Source: Lachnospiraceae bacterium (GTDB lineage: Bacteria > Bacillota > Clostridia > Lachnospirales > Lachnospiraceae). Taken from it: 47,062 nucleotides of DNA. The notes beneath the pieces are model-generated. The model was given only the letters and a program-made list of their open reading frames with translations. It was not told where the DNA came from and searched no databases. The stretch lies in the NCBI GenBank assembly GCA_017462755.1, contig JAFTQM010000090.1:1-47062 (forward strand), read 5' to 3'. A program made the position numbers and the translations under genes. Positions 7,038-14,430 of this stretch are shown piece by piece (the first letter of the stretch is position 1; every line of letters starts with the position of its first letter).

Positions 7038-8324
7038 TTGGACCCCAGTGTCGCGGCGAAATTAGTCGTATTAGTTGTATTATTGTTTTTATCTGCATTC
7101 TTTTCTTCTGCAGAAACTGCGCTGACCACCGTCAGCAAGATTCGTATCCGAGCGCTCGCAGAGGAAGGAAATAAGCGTGCCAAGATGACTTCCCGATTGA
7201 TTGAACAGCCTGCCAATCTGCTCAGTGCCATTCTGATTGGTAATAATATCGTCAATCTGTCCGCTTCGTCTCTCGCTACCTCGGTAGCCTTAGACCAGTT
7301 CGGAAGCTCCGGTGCTGCGATTGCAACCGGTATCTTAACATTGCTTGTATTGATTTTCGGTGAAATCACACCAAAACGTCTTGCTACCCAGCATAACGAA
7401 AAGATGTCTTTGTTTTTTGCTCCGATTATTACCACATTGGTCAAATTACTGATGCCTCTTATTTTTATCGTTAACAAGCTTTCTGCTGTAGTTATGTTTA
7501 TTCTTCGCATTGACCCGAATGCAAAACCGGCCTCCATGACGGAGGGTGAGCTGCTTACTATGGTAGAGGTCAGCCACGAGGAGGGTGTCATCGAAAGCGA
7601 AGAACGCCAAATGATTACGAACGTAGTGGATTTCGGTGATTCTTTAGCAAAGGATGTTATGGTACCACGAGTTGATATGACGTTTGCGAACACGGAAATG
7701 AGTTATGATGAATTAATCCAGGTCTTCCGTACCGACAAATATTCTCGTCTGCCGGTGTATACCGACACCAGAGATAATATCGTCGGCATTATAAATTTAA
7801 AAGATTTGTTCTTCTATGAAGGCGAACCAAAGGATTTTCAAATTACAAACTTCCTGCGGGAAGCATATTTTACTTATGAGTTTAAGAAAACCTCTGAATT
7901 AATGACGGAAATGCGTCGGGAACATATTCCTATGGCAATCGTACTGGATGAATACGGTGCAACTGCCGGTTTGATTACGTTAGAGGATCTTGTGGAGGAA
8001 ATCGTTGGCGAGATTCGTGATGAATACGATTCTGACGAAGTCGATTCCATTCAGAACATCGGTCCAAACGAATACATTGCAGAGGGTACTGCAAAGCTTG
8101 AGGAAGTCAACGAAGCTTTGGGACTTAATTTAGAATCGGATGACTATGATTCGATTGCCGGTCATATTATCCATCTGCTCGACCACCTGCCGGTACAGGG
8201 TGAAACCATTACCGACGATTACGTTACCTTTACGGTAGACAGTGTCAATAAGAACCGCATCGATAAGGTACATCTTACTCTGCTTCCACATGAGGATGGC
8301 GAGGAAGAAGAAAACGAGGACTAA
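7038..8324 (+). CDS. CNNM/CorC-family membrane protein with CBS pair (TTG start)
   Basis: A putative metal-ion transporter or metal-homeostasis protein, often annotated hemolysin-like HlyC/CorC. About residues 1-190 are the DUF21/CNNM membrane domain with hydrophobic segments (KLVVLVVLLFLSAFFSSAET; ILTLLVLIFGEITPKRLA, the latter a family hallmark). About 200-330 are two CBS motifs (VMVPRVDM, then IPMAIVLDEYGATAGLITLEDLVEEIVGEI). About 345-420 are the CorC_HlyC domain (EYIAEGTAKLEEVNEAL). The TTG at 7038 is preferred: AAAGGAGG at 7021-7028 is 9 bases upstream, whereas the ATG at 7029 directly abuts the ribosome site. It is monocistronic, with its own promoter and terminator. Confidence 0.9.
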   Translation: MDPSVAAKLVVLVVLLFLSAFFSSAETALTTVSKIRIRALAEEGNKRAKMTSRLIEQPANLLSAILIGNNIVNLSASSLATSVALDQFGSSGAAIATGILTLLVLIFGEITPKRLATQHNEKMSLFFAPIITTLVKLLMPLIFIVNKLSAVVMFILRIDPNAKPASMTEGELLTMVEVSHEEGVIESEERQMITNVVDFGDSLAKDVMVPRVDMTFANTEMSYDELIQVFRTDKYSRLPVYTDTRDNIVGIINLKDLFFYEGEPKDFQITNFLREAYFTYEFKKTSELMTEMRREHIPMAIVLDEYGATAGLITLEDLVEEIVGEIRDEYDSDEVDSIQNIGPNEYIAEGTAKLEEVNEALGLNLESDDYDSIAGHIIHLLDHLPVQGETITDDYVTFTVDSVNKNRIDKVHLTLLPHEDGEEEENED

Positions 8325-8356
8325 GCTCAAGCATATAACAATGTTCTAAAACAATA

Positions 8357-8397
8357 GTGCCGGACAGGTCGATTACCACCTGTCCGGCACCTTTTTT
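8357..8397 (+). terminator. Rho-independent terminator of the CNNM/CorC gene
   Basis: A perfect 13-bp GC-rich stem (8357-8369 with 8378-8390), an 8-base loop, and a T-run at 8392-8397. Confidence 0.92.
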
Positions 8398-8416
8398 ATC
8401 CGTTCGTCTTATTCCA

Positions 8417-9703
8417 TTAGTGACAGCCGCAGCATCCACCACAACCGCCGCCACAGCCGCAGTCATCATGACTATGACAATTTGCCGCATTGCTCTCTGC
8501 TGCCGTACCGTCCAAAAAAGCAGCTACTGCTACATCAATGTCTCCGGAAATTCCCGGAATCACACGGATCCCCTCAGCAATCAGACCGTCCATTGCCTCC
8601 TTGCCGATGCCACCACAAATCAATACATTGACCTTATGCTCCTTCAAGAACGCAATCGCAGAAGAATGTCCGCCTCCCGGTGCAGCCACCGGAGCCTTAT
8701 TTACCAACCCCTTCGGGTCTATCTCATAAATCGTAAAGCACTCACAATGTCCAAAATGAGCATATACATTTTGGTTCTCATCCGTGGTAACCGCAATCTT
8801 TAATACTCCCTCTTCTGCTACTTCTACCAGCTTTGGAGCCTCGGCACCTTCTACCGGAAGTACTCTGGTAAGGTAATCGCCTGCCGCATCAAACCAATCA
8901 ATCTCCAGTTCTTCTACCATACCTGCGTCTGCCGCCTTTGCCACCCGGCTGTCAATCGGAAGCTTTGCCAATACCGGAAGCGCATATCTTGACGCAATCT
9001 CATCAATATGACTCTCGCCAAAGACCGAAAGCTTCTCACCACAGCTGCCACAGGTAATATAGCTGTAATTTTCAATAAAGCCAAGCACCGGAATATCCAT
9101 TGCCTCTGCCATATGCACTGCCTTCGCTACAATCATGGATACCAGCTCCTGCGGACTGGTAACAATCAGGATACCATCTAACGGCAACGACTGAAATACC
9201 GTAAGCGGCACATCACCGGTTCCCGGAGGCATATCGACAAACATATAATCTACATCGCCCCAAAGCACCTCGCTCCAGAACTGCTTTACCGTACCCGCAA
9301 TCACCGGACCACGCCAAATTACCGGCGTTTCCTCGTGATCCAACAGCAGATTGACACTCATTACCTCAATGCCGCTCTTGGTCAGACTCGGCAGGATACC
9401 TCTCTCATTTGCCGAAGCCTTCTCCTTCAGTCCAAAGCTCTTTGGAATCGAAGGTCCGGTAATATCCGCATCCAAAACTGCCGTCTTGTAGCCCTTACGA
9501 TTCATCCATGCTGCCAATGCGGAGGTCACAAAGGACTTGCCTACACCGCCCTTACCGCTCACAACACCAATGACACGCTTTATCTTGCTTTCCTTGTTCA
9601 TCGGCACCAAAAAATCTTCCTTCGAAGGTGTTCTCTCACTGCAGGTCGAGCCGCAGGAGGAACAATCGTGATCACAATTTGTTGCATTTACTTCTTCGCT
9701 CAT
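8417..9703 (-). CDS. Mrp/NBP35-type Fe-S carrier ATPase fused to a NifX-like domain
   Basis: A 428-residue, three-part protein. The N-terminus has four cysteines (10, 14, 17, 21), as in NBP35-type proteins. The central Mrp ATPase (about 40-285) has the deviant P-loop SGKGGVGKS at 49-57, DADITGPS, the VDMPPGTGD segment and a CGSC motif at 218-221 that can hold a bridging cluster in the dimer. About 299-400 is a dinitrogenase Fe-Mo cofactor/NifX-like domain (YAHFGHCECFTIYEID). The last 20 residues are Cys/Gly/His-rich. Its likely role is holding and delivering Fe-S or related metal clusters. The NifX-like domain does not imply nitrogen fixation: no nif genes are here and such domains are common in anaerobes. 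Confidence 0.9.
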   Translation of the reverse strand: MSEEVNATNCDHDCSSCGSTCSERTPSKEDFLVPMNKESKIKRVIGVVSGKGGVGKSFVTSALAAWMNRKGYKTAVLDADITGPSIPKSFGLKEKASANERGILPSLTKSGIEVMSVNLLLDHEETPVIWRGPVIAGTVKQFWSEVLWGDVDYMFVDMPPGTGDVPLTVFQSLPLDGILIVTSPQELVSMIVAKAVHMAEAMDIPVLGFIENYSYITCGSCGEKLSVFGESHIDEIASRYALPVLAKLPIDSRVAKAADAGMVEELEIDWFDAAGDYLTRVLPVEGAEAPKLVEVAEEGVLKIAVTTDENQNVYAHFGHCECFTIYEIDPKGLVNKAPVAAPGGGHSSAIAFLKEHKVNVLICGGIGKEAMDGLIAEGIRVIPGISGDIDVAVAAFLDGTAAESNAANCHSHDDCGCGGGCGGCCGCH

Positions 9704-9762
9704 AATATTCCTTTCACGCCGGTCTTATCGCACCAGCTTTTCTTTTTGTTGTATTGGTCCCA

Positions 9763-9814
9763 GCTATTGATTCTAATCCATACAGCTTTGTCTAAAAAGC
9801 CGCCAAAGAATCAA
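9763..9814 (-). other. Possible hairpin in the 5' leader of the Mrp gene
   Basis: TTGATT (9763-9768) pairs with AATCAA (9809-9814), and CTTTG (9786-9790) with CAAAG (9804-9808), giving a bulged stem within the transcribed leader. There is no T-run. A role is not evident. Confidence 0.35.
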
Positions 9815-9829
9815 GCACCATTGCTATCT

Positions 9830-9858
9830 AGTTTAGCACGAATTCACTTTGTCGTCAA
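9830..9858 (-). promoter_or_regulatory. Putative promoter of the Mrp gene
   Basis: On the minus strand TTGACG (9853-9858), a 17-base spacer and TAAACT (9830-9835). The resulting leader is about 120 bases long. Confidence 0.6.
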
Positions 9859-9944
9859 TCACAGCCAAGCTTGTCCTTTCGCATTGTTCACATGCTATTG
9901 GAGCACATACAATAAACTCCGCCTTACGATTCCTGATTCTTCCC

Positions 9945-10718
9945 TTATTTCTGCAAGAAATTCACGCCCAGAACTACAATGCCTAAAATAACCAAAATGC
10001 ATCCGGTCGCACGATTTAACGTTTTCGTGCTCGCCTTGTTTGCAAAGCGCGCTGCGATACGTGCCCAGAGCAAGGTAAACACAACACATAGCACCAGTAT
10101 CGTAATATCCGGCATACCGCCGATTGCAAAATGGCTTACAGCCCCGGTAAACGCCGTAAATGTCATAATAAACACACTGGTTCCTACCGCGCACTTTAAC
10201 TCATAGCCAAGTACACTCGTCAGTACCAGAAGCATCATCATACCGCCTCCTGCACCAATGAAGCCGCAAATACTTCCGATTAGAATACCACTAAGCATTG
10301 ACTGTGCCAAACGCTTTTTCGGAGACACTGCTTCCATTGCTTCCTTGGTTGTCATAACCGGCTTTATGATAAACTTTACTCCGAGCATCATTGTCATAAA
10401 TACCGAAAAGCTGCCCATCGTCGTATTCGGTACCAGACTTGCCAAATAGCTTCCGATCGTTGTGAACAACAGCACAAAGCCCATCATAACCAGACCATTT
10501 TTGACATCCAGATTTTTATTCCTTCCGTAGGTATATGCACTTACCGCACTTGCCAGCACATCACTCGCCAATGCAATACCCACTGCCTCATATGCCTCCA
10601 TTCCCAAAAAAGTTATCAGAATCGGACTAATCATTGCGGCTGCACTCATTCCGGCAAAGCCAGTACCAAGTCCTGCTCCCATACCGGCAAACAGGCAAAC
10701 AATTATCTTTTCTAACAT
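9945..10718 (-). CDS. TSUP-family membrane permease (TauE/SafE type)
   Basis: About 257 residues with seven to eight hydrophobic segments arranged as two repeats, each opening with a Gly-rich motif (GMGAGLGTGFAGMSAA near the start; GSICGFIGAGGGMMML in the second half). This is the hallmark of the sulfite/organosulfonate exporter family. The substrate cannot be read; sulfite, sulfoacetate or other small anions are known for relatives. I chose the ATG at 10716-10718; a TTG 24 bases earlier is possible but less well supported. It lies downstream of the ABC operon terminator, with no convincing promoter, so it may rely on read-through. Confidence 0.85.
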   Translation of the reverse strand: MLEKIIVCLFAGMGAGLGTGFAGMSAAAMISPILITFLGMEAYEAVGIALASDVLASAVSAYTYGRNKNLDVKNGLVMMGFVLLFTTIGSYLASLVPNTTMGSFSVFMTMMLGVKFIIKPVMTTKEAMEAVSPKKRLAQSMLSGILIGSICGFIGAGGGMMMLLVLTSVLGYELKCAVGTSVFIMTFTAFTGAVSHFAIGGMPDITILVLCVVFTLLWARIAARFANKASTKTLNRATGCILVILGIVVLGVNFLQK

Positions 10719-10752
10719 ATACTCTCTGCTTCCTTTCCTCAAACGCCTGAAA

Positions 10753-10780
10753 ACCCGCAGCCGAAATTCCTGCTGCGGGT
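10753..10780 (-). terminator. Terminator of the GntR/ABC operon
   Basis: A perfect 9-bp GC-rich stem (10753-10761 with 10772-10780), a 10-base loop, then TTTTC on the minus strand. The short T-run suggests incomplete termination, allowing some read-through into the TSUP gene. Confidence 0.7.
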
Positions 10781-10802
10781 ATCCTATTTTAATTTTTATT
10801 CA

Positions 10803-11546
10803 TCAGACACTTACCTTTTTCTCGAGCATCCATGCTGTTGCGATATAGGTTACCACAGTGATTACTGCATAAAGTACCAAAATCATCGCCAAATCCTTTA
10901 CCTCTGTAATCAATCCATCCACAAACAGGTTTGATACTTTACTTAATACCACATTCAATGCAATAAAAATTACAAAGCTTACCACACCTCTCGCCTTGCT
11001 GTTTGCCATAAAGGTGGTACTCAGGGTAATGGAAAACATACCAAGAATCACAAGCAGCATCCACTCAACCAATATTTCTGCCAATACAATCACAACTGTA
11101 CCGGCATCCACTTCTAATTCGAATACTGCCTGAATGAACTGCTGACACAGTTCCAAAAAGTCCTTTACATTTCCGTTTTTGGCAATGATGGCAAATACAT
11201 CTGCAGCAACAACCGCACCAAAAACCAATGCAACCAGAATAATCTGCAGGATTGCCGAAAGAATCTTAGCTCCCATAATACTATAGGTGGACTGCGGTGT
11301 CATAAACAGCATATAACTCTGCTTGGTCTTCAAATCGTTGTTGAAGGTAAAAATACACTCAAAGGACACATATAAGATTGCCACAAAGGTCAGTGCGCCA
11401 AGCAATCCCGCCGAGGTTCCCATGGCATCGCCATTGTCCGCCAACAGTCCGTAAAAGAAATATATCTCCAATAAAATCAAAATTCCTGCAATCGCAAGCT
11501 TCGAAAACAGCTGCTTCCGAAACTCATACTTCATTAGCTTTAACAT
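10803..11546 (-). CDS. ABC-2 type membrane permease
   Basis: A 247-residue protein with about six hydrophobic segments (AIAGILILLEIYFFYGLL; LLGALTFVAILYVSFECIFTF; ILQIILVALVFGAVVAADVFAI; TVVIVLAEILVEWMLLVILGMF; two more near the C-terminus), typical of ABC-2 permeases paired with YtrB-like ATPases. It starts 11 bases after the ATPase gene ends. Together with the ATPase and GntR gene it forms a three-gene operon of the kind that responds to cell-wall-active compounds in Firmicutes (family knowledge). The exported substrate is unknown. Confidence 0.85.
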   Translation of the reverse strand: MLKLMKYEFRKQLFSKLAIAGILILLEIYFFYGLLADNGDAMGTSAGLLGALTFVAILYVSFECIFTFNNDLKTKQSYMLFMTPQSTYSIMGAKILSAILQIILVALVFGAVVAADVFAIIAKNGNVKDFLELCQQFIQAVFELEVDAGTVVIVLAEILVEWMLLVILGMFSITLSTTFMANSKARGVVSFVIFIALNVVLSKVSNLFVDGLITEVKDLAMILVLYAVITVVTYIATAWMLEKKVSV

Positions 11547-11557
11547 ACGCTCTCCTC

Positions 11558-12247
11558 CTAATATGCATAGATTTCCTTATACAAATCTACAATCGACTTG
11601 CCACGCTCCTGACGGATTTCCTCTGCGTCACCCGACAATACAATATTGCCTTCCTTAACAAAAATCGCATGGTCGATTATCTTTTCCAGCTCATCCACCA
11701 AATGGCTCGACATAACTATCGTCGCATTATCCGTGGCTGCCTCCAGCACCGTATTGACGATATGCTCTCTGGCAATAATATCAATACCGTTTAACGGCTC
11801 ATCCAACAGATAAAGCTCTGCCTTACGCGCCAAGGTCGCTGCCAGCTTCAGCTTTGCCGCCAGACCGGAGGAAAGGTTCTTCGCCTTGTCCGTCATACGC
11901 AAATCCATGCGTGCAATCAACTCTTCATACTTATCCATGCGGAAATCCTCAAAGAAATCCGCGTAATATTTACCAACATCCTTTACTGTCATATAATTAT
12001 AAAAGAATGGCTCCGTAGACATATACGCAATCTTCTTTTTGGTTTCCTTGCCAATCGGCCCCCCTTTGTACTCCATCGAACCGGATGTCGGCGACACCAG
12101 ACCTGCTACCATCTTCATCCACGTCGTCTTACCGCTGCCGTTTGGTCCCAGCAGCGCATAAATCTTACCTTCCTCAATCGTCAGACTGATATCTCTGACT
12201 GCCGTCTTGCCCAGATATTTCTTTTCCAGACCTCTACATACTAACAT
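11558..12247 (-). CDS. ABC transporter ATPase, YtrB type
   Basis: About 229 residues. Walker A is GPNGSGKTT at 34-42; the signature is LSSGLA (about 125-130), an LSSG variant of LSGGQ seen in this family; Walker B is LYLLDEPLNGID; the switch histidine lies in MSSHLVDE. It energises the ABC-2 permease encoded next. The ATG at 12245-12247 is preferred because GGAGG is just upstream; an ATG 12 bases earlier overlaps that ribosome site. The mRNA just before the ribosome site can pair with a hairpin loop further upstream, so its translation may be regulated. Confidence 0.9.
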   Translation of the reverse strand: MLVCRGLEKKYLGKTAVRDISLTIEEGKIYALLGPNGSGKTTWMKMVAGLVSPTSGSMEYKGGPIGKETKKKIAYMSTEPFFYNYMTVKDVGKYYADFFEDFRMDKYEELIARMDLRMTDKAKNLSSGLAAKLKLAATLARKAELYLLDEPLNGIDIIAREHIVNTVLEAATDNATIVMSSHLVDELEKIIDHAIFVKEGNIVLSGDAEEIRQERGKSIVDLYKEIYAY

Positions 12248-12260
12248 AATATCCTCCATT

Positions 12261-12407
12261 CCGAGAACGTTTTTCGTTCGAGGGGCGCGCCGAGAATCTC
12301 AAATTCTCGGCTGCGATACTCGCTTATTTGTGACGTTCTCGGCACAAATAAGTCGTGTGAAAAATCAAAGCACCTTTGGTTCTTTGTATCAGCGTGATTT
12401 TTCACAC
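12261..12407 (-). promoter_or_regulatory. Multi-hairpin RNA leader between the GntR gene and the ABC ATPase gene
   Basis: Three perfect inverted repeats stand in a row: 13 bp (12355-12367 with 12395-12407), 10 bp (12323-12332 with 12343-12352) and 9 bp (12289-12297 with 12303-12311). A fourth short one lies at 12265-12279. The ten-base loop of the second hairpin (12333-12342) is the exact complement of 12261-12270, which lies a few bases before the ribosome site of the ATPase gene. This permits a pseudoknot or a switch between structures. There is no terminator T-run. Confidence 0.6.
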
Positions 12408-12417
12408 TGCCTCCCTC

Positions 12418-12774
12418 TTATCTTTCATATTCCTTCGCTACATGCTCCAGCAGTTCTTCCTTCGAAAAGCCAAGCTCCTTCATCTGTGCTACAAATTCCT
12501 GCAGCTGCTTCGCTGTAATCTCTTCACGAATCTGTATCAGCACTGCTCTGTCCTCGGTCACATAGGTACCCAATCCCCGCTTTGTAAATACCAGCTGCTC
12601 CGCCTCTAACTCTTTGTAAATCCGGTTCGCCGTATTCGGATTAATCTGATATCTCAATGCCAAATCTCTGGCCGAGGGCATCTTTTCGCCCGGAGGAAGC
12701 TCGCCACGAATCATCTCACGCTTTATCTGCTGTATTACCTGTACATAAATCGGTATCGTGTTATCAAATTCCAC
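12418..12774 (-). CDS. GntR-family transcriptional regulator, YtrA subfamily (GTG start)
   Basis: A 118-residue regulator. Residues about 8-75 are the winged-helix DNA-binding domain (PIYVQVIQQIKREMIRGELP, then MPSARDLALRYQINPNTANRIY). The tail of about 40 residues is a short helical dimerisation region instead of a ligand-binding domain, which defines the YtrA group. The GTG start (12772-12774) has AAAGGAG upstream. First gene of the ABC operon; a palindrome overlapping its own promoter implies autorepression. The inducer is unknown. Confidence 0.9.
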   Translation of the reverse strand: MEFDNTIPIYVQVIQQIKREMIRGELPPGEKMPSARDLALRYQINPNTANRIYKELEAEQLVFTKRGLGTYVTEDRAVLIQIREEITAKQLQEFVAQMKELGFSKEELLEHVAKEYER

Positions 12775-12790
12775 GCTCGCTCTCCTTTCT

Positions 12791-12816
12791 TAGTGAACTA
12801 GTTAGATAGTACACTA
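12791..12816. promoter_or_regulatory. Putative operator of the YtrA-type regulator
   Basis: Arms TAGTGAACTA (12791-12800) and TAGTACACTA (12807-12816) are inverted copies with one mismatch around a 6-base centre. The site covers the -10 box of the GntR gene, so binding would block transcription. YtrA-type repressors are known to use such sites. Confidence 0.75.
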
Positions 12817-12834
12817 TATTTTTCATTTTGTCAA
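12806..12834 (-). promoter_or_regulatory. Promoter of the GntR/ABC operon
   Basis: On the minus strand TTGACA (12829-12834), a 17-base spacer and TACTAT (12806-12811). The -10 lies within the inverted-repeat operator. Confidence 0.85.
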
Positions 12835-12863
12835 CAAAAATTTTAAATTCTTTTTCTTTTCAC

Positions 12864-12892
12864 TTGTTTTCTTCCCTGTTTTGTTATATAAT
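12864..12892 (+). promoter_or_regulatory. Promoter of pyrBI
   Basis: TTGTTT at 12864-12869, 17 bases, and a perfect TATAAT at 12887-12892, about 40 bases before the pyrB start. No PyrR-type leader or attenuator is evident in the short leader. Confidence 0.7.
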
Positions 12893-12934
12893 TATCAGTT
12901 GAAAAATGACTTTAAATTCTTGATGGAGGTGCTT

Positions 12935-13855
12935 ATGAAACATTTAATTAGTCCGTTGGATTTGTCTTTGGATGAGTTATCCAAACTCCTCGATCTTGCA
13001 TCAGATATGTATCAGAATCCGAAAAAATATGCTGATGTATGCCACGGCAAAAAACTCGCAACTCTGTTTTATGAACCAAGTACACGAACCCGATTGAGCT
13101 TCGAAGCTGCCATGTTGAATCTGGGCGGCAGTGTCCTTGGTTTTTCTTCTGCCGATTCCTCCTCTGCTGCCAAGGGTGAGAGCGTTGCAGATACAATTCG
13201 TGTTATTTCCAGCTATGCCGATATTTGTGCCATGCGCCATCCAAAGGAGGGTGCTCCGTACGTTGCGGCTACCCATGCGACCATCCCTGTAATTAATGCC
13301 GGCGACGGTGGCCACAATCATCCTACCCAGACCTTGACCGATTTGCTTACCATCAAGCAGCTAAAGGGCAGACTGGACAACCTGACCATTGGCTTCTGCG
13401 GCGATTTAAAGTTTGGTCGTACCGTACATTCCCTGATTGAAGCCATGGTACGCTACCCGGGCAGCCGTTTCGTGCTGATTTCTCCAAAGGAGTTAAAGGT
13501 ACCTACCTACCTGCGCGAAGAAGTGTTGGATGCGCATCAGGTTCCGTACAAGGAGGTCAATGTTTTAGAAGAGATTATGCCGGAATTGGATTGCTTATAC
13601 ATGACCCGCGTACAAAGAGAACGTTTCTTCAACGAAGAGGATTACATCCGCTTAAAAGACAGCTTCATTCTGGATGCTGCAAAGATGCAGTATGCCAACA
13701 AGGATATGCTGGTGCTGCACCCGCTGCCTAGAGTAAATGAGATTGCTACCGAAGTGGACAACGATCCTCGTGCTGTATATTTCAAGCAGGCAGAATTCGG
13801 TGTTTATGTCCGCATGGCACTGATTATGACTCTTCTCGAACTTACGGTAGCGTAA
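12935..13855 (+). CDS. pyrB: Aspartate carbamoyltransferase, catalytic subunit
   Basis: Joins carbamoyl phosphate and aspartate in the committed step of pyrimidine synthesis. The 306 residues match the family. The carbamoyl-phosphate loop STRTR is at 49-53 ([12 protein letters not shown]), the 80s-loop region is [13 protein letters not shown], and the C-terminal aspartate-binding region HPLPRVNEI is present. The ATG at 12935 has GGAGG 5 bases upstream; earlier in-frame starts lie inside the promoter. Followed by pyrI, so the enzyme is probably the allosteric PyrB-PyrI type. Confidence 0.97.
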   Translation: MKHLISPLDLSLDELSKLLDLASDMYQNPKKYADVCHGKKLATLFYEPSTRTRLSFEAAMLNLGGSVLGFSSADSSSAAKGESVADTIRVISSYADICAMRHPKEGAPYVAATHATIPVINAGDGGHNHPTQTLTDLLTIKQLKGRLDNLTIGFCGDLKFGRTVHSLIEAMVRYPGSRFVLISPKELKVPTYLREEVLDAHQVPYKEVNVLEEIMPELDCLYMTRVQRERFFNEEDYIRLKDSFILDAAKMQYANKDMLVLHPLPRVNEIATEVDNDPRAVYFKQAEFGVYVRMALIMTLLELTVA

Positions 13856-13862
13856 CCATTTA

Positions 13863-13910
13863 TCTGACAAGCCTGTGCCGGCGCTGTGGCACGAGCCTTG
13901 CATCGTCAGA
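13863..13910 (+). other. Hairpin between pyrB and pyrI
   Basis: Nested pairs TCTGAC/GTCAGA, CAAG/CTTG and GTGCC/GGCAC form an interrupted stem over 13863-13910. No T-run follows, so it is more likely an mRNA stability or translation-spacing element than a terminator. Confidence 0.45.
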
Positions 13911-13936
13911 AAAGCAGCGCAGAAAAGAGGAAAACT

Positions 13937-14359
13937 ATGTTGAATATCGGTGGATTAACGGAAGGCGTAGTCATCGACCATATTGTAGCCGGTGGCGCCA
14001 TGAAAATATATGAATATTTGAACCTTGACAAGTTAGACTGTAGTGTTGCTATCATCAAGAATGCAAAGAGCAAGAAGATGGGCAAAAAGGATATCATCAA
14101 GATTGACGGACCGATTCGAGTGGATTTGGACATGCTGGGTGTGCTTGACCCGAACCTGACTTTGGATATTATCAAGGACGGAAAGATTATCGAAAAAAGA
14201 AATCCTCAGCTGCCGGAGTTAGTGACCGGAATCATCCGCTGCAAGAATCCGCGCTGCATTACCTCCATTGAACAGGAGCTGGTACACAAATTCCGCCTGA
14301 CCAATAAAGAGAAGGGTATGTATCGCTGCATTTACTGCGAGCAGGCATATAAGAGGTAG
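13937..14359 (+). CDS. pyrI: Aspartate carbamoyltransferase, regulatory subunit
   Basis: The allosteric partner of PyrB, binding nucleotide effectors. At 140 residues it is slightly shorter than the E. coli protein (about 153). The N-terminal nucleotide-binding half (VIDHIVAGGAMKIYEYL) and the C-terminal zinc domain are complete, with four cysteines in CKNPRC and CIYC. The ATG at 13937 has AGAGG upstream; an earlier in-frame ATG at 13886 lies inside the intergenic hairpin and lacks a ribosome site. Confidence 0.96.
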   Translation: MLNIGGLTEGVVIDHIVAGGAMKIYEYLNLDKLDCSVAIIKNAKSKKMGKKDIIKIDGPIRVDLDMLGVLDPNLTLDIIKDGKIIEKRNPQLPELVTGIIRCKNPRCITSIEQELVHKFRLTNKEKGMYRCIYCEQAYKR

Positions 14360-14375
14360 AAAAATACTTTTCAAC

Positions 14376-14414
14376 AAAAAAATGCTGAGGTCTCAATGAC
14401 CTCAGCATTTTTTT
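14376..14414. terminator. Bidirectional terminator between pyrI and the secreted-protein gene
   Basis: An 11-bp stem (14381-14391 with 14399-14409) is flanked by an A-run on the left and a T-run on the right, so it can serve both converging genes. Confidence 0.92.
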
Positions 14415-14430
14415 AATTGTTCAAATCATT

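Noticed and set aside
8417-9703. Evidence for nitrogen fixation from the NifX-like domain
   Set aside because: No nitrogenase or nif genes are nearby and this domain is common in other Fe-S proteins of anaerobes.
12355-12407. Rho-independent terminator after the GntR gene
   Set aside because: The stem is long but no T-run follows on the minus strand, and the next genes belong to the same operon.
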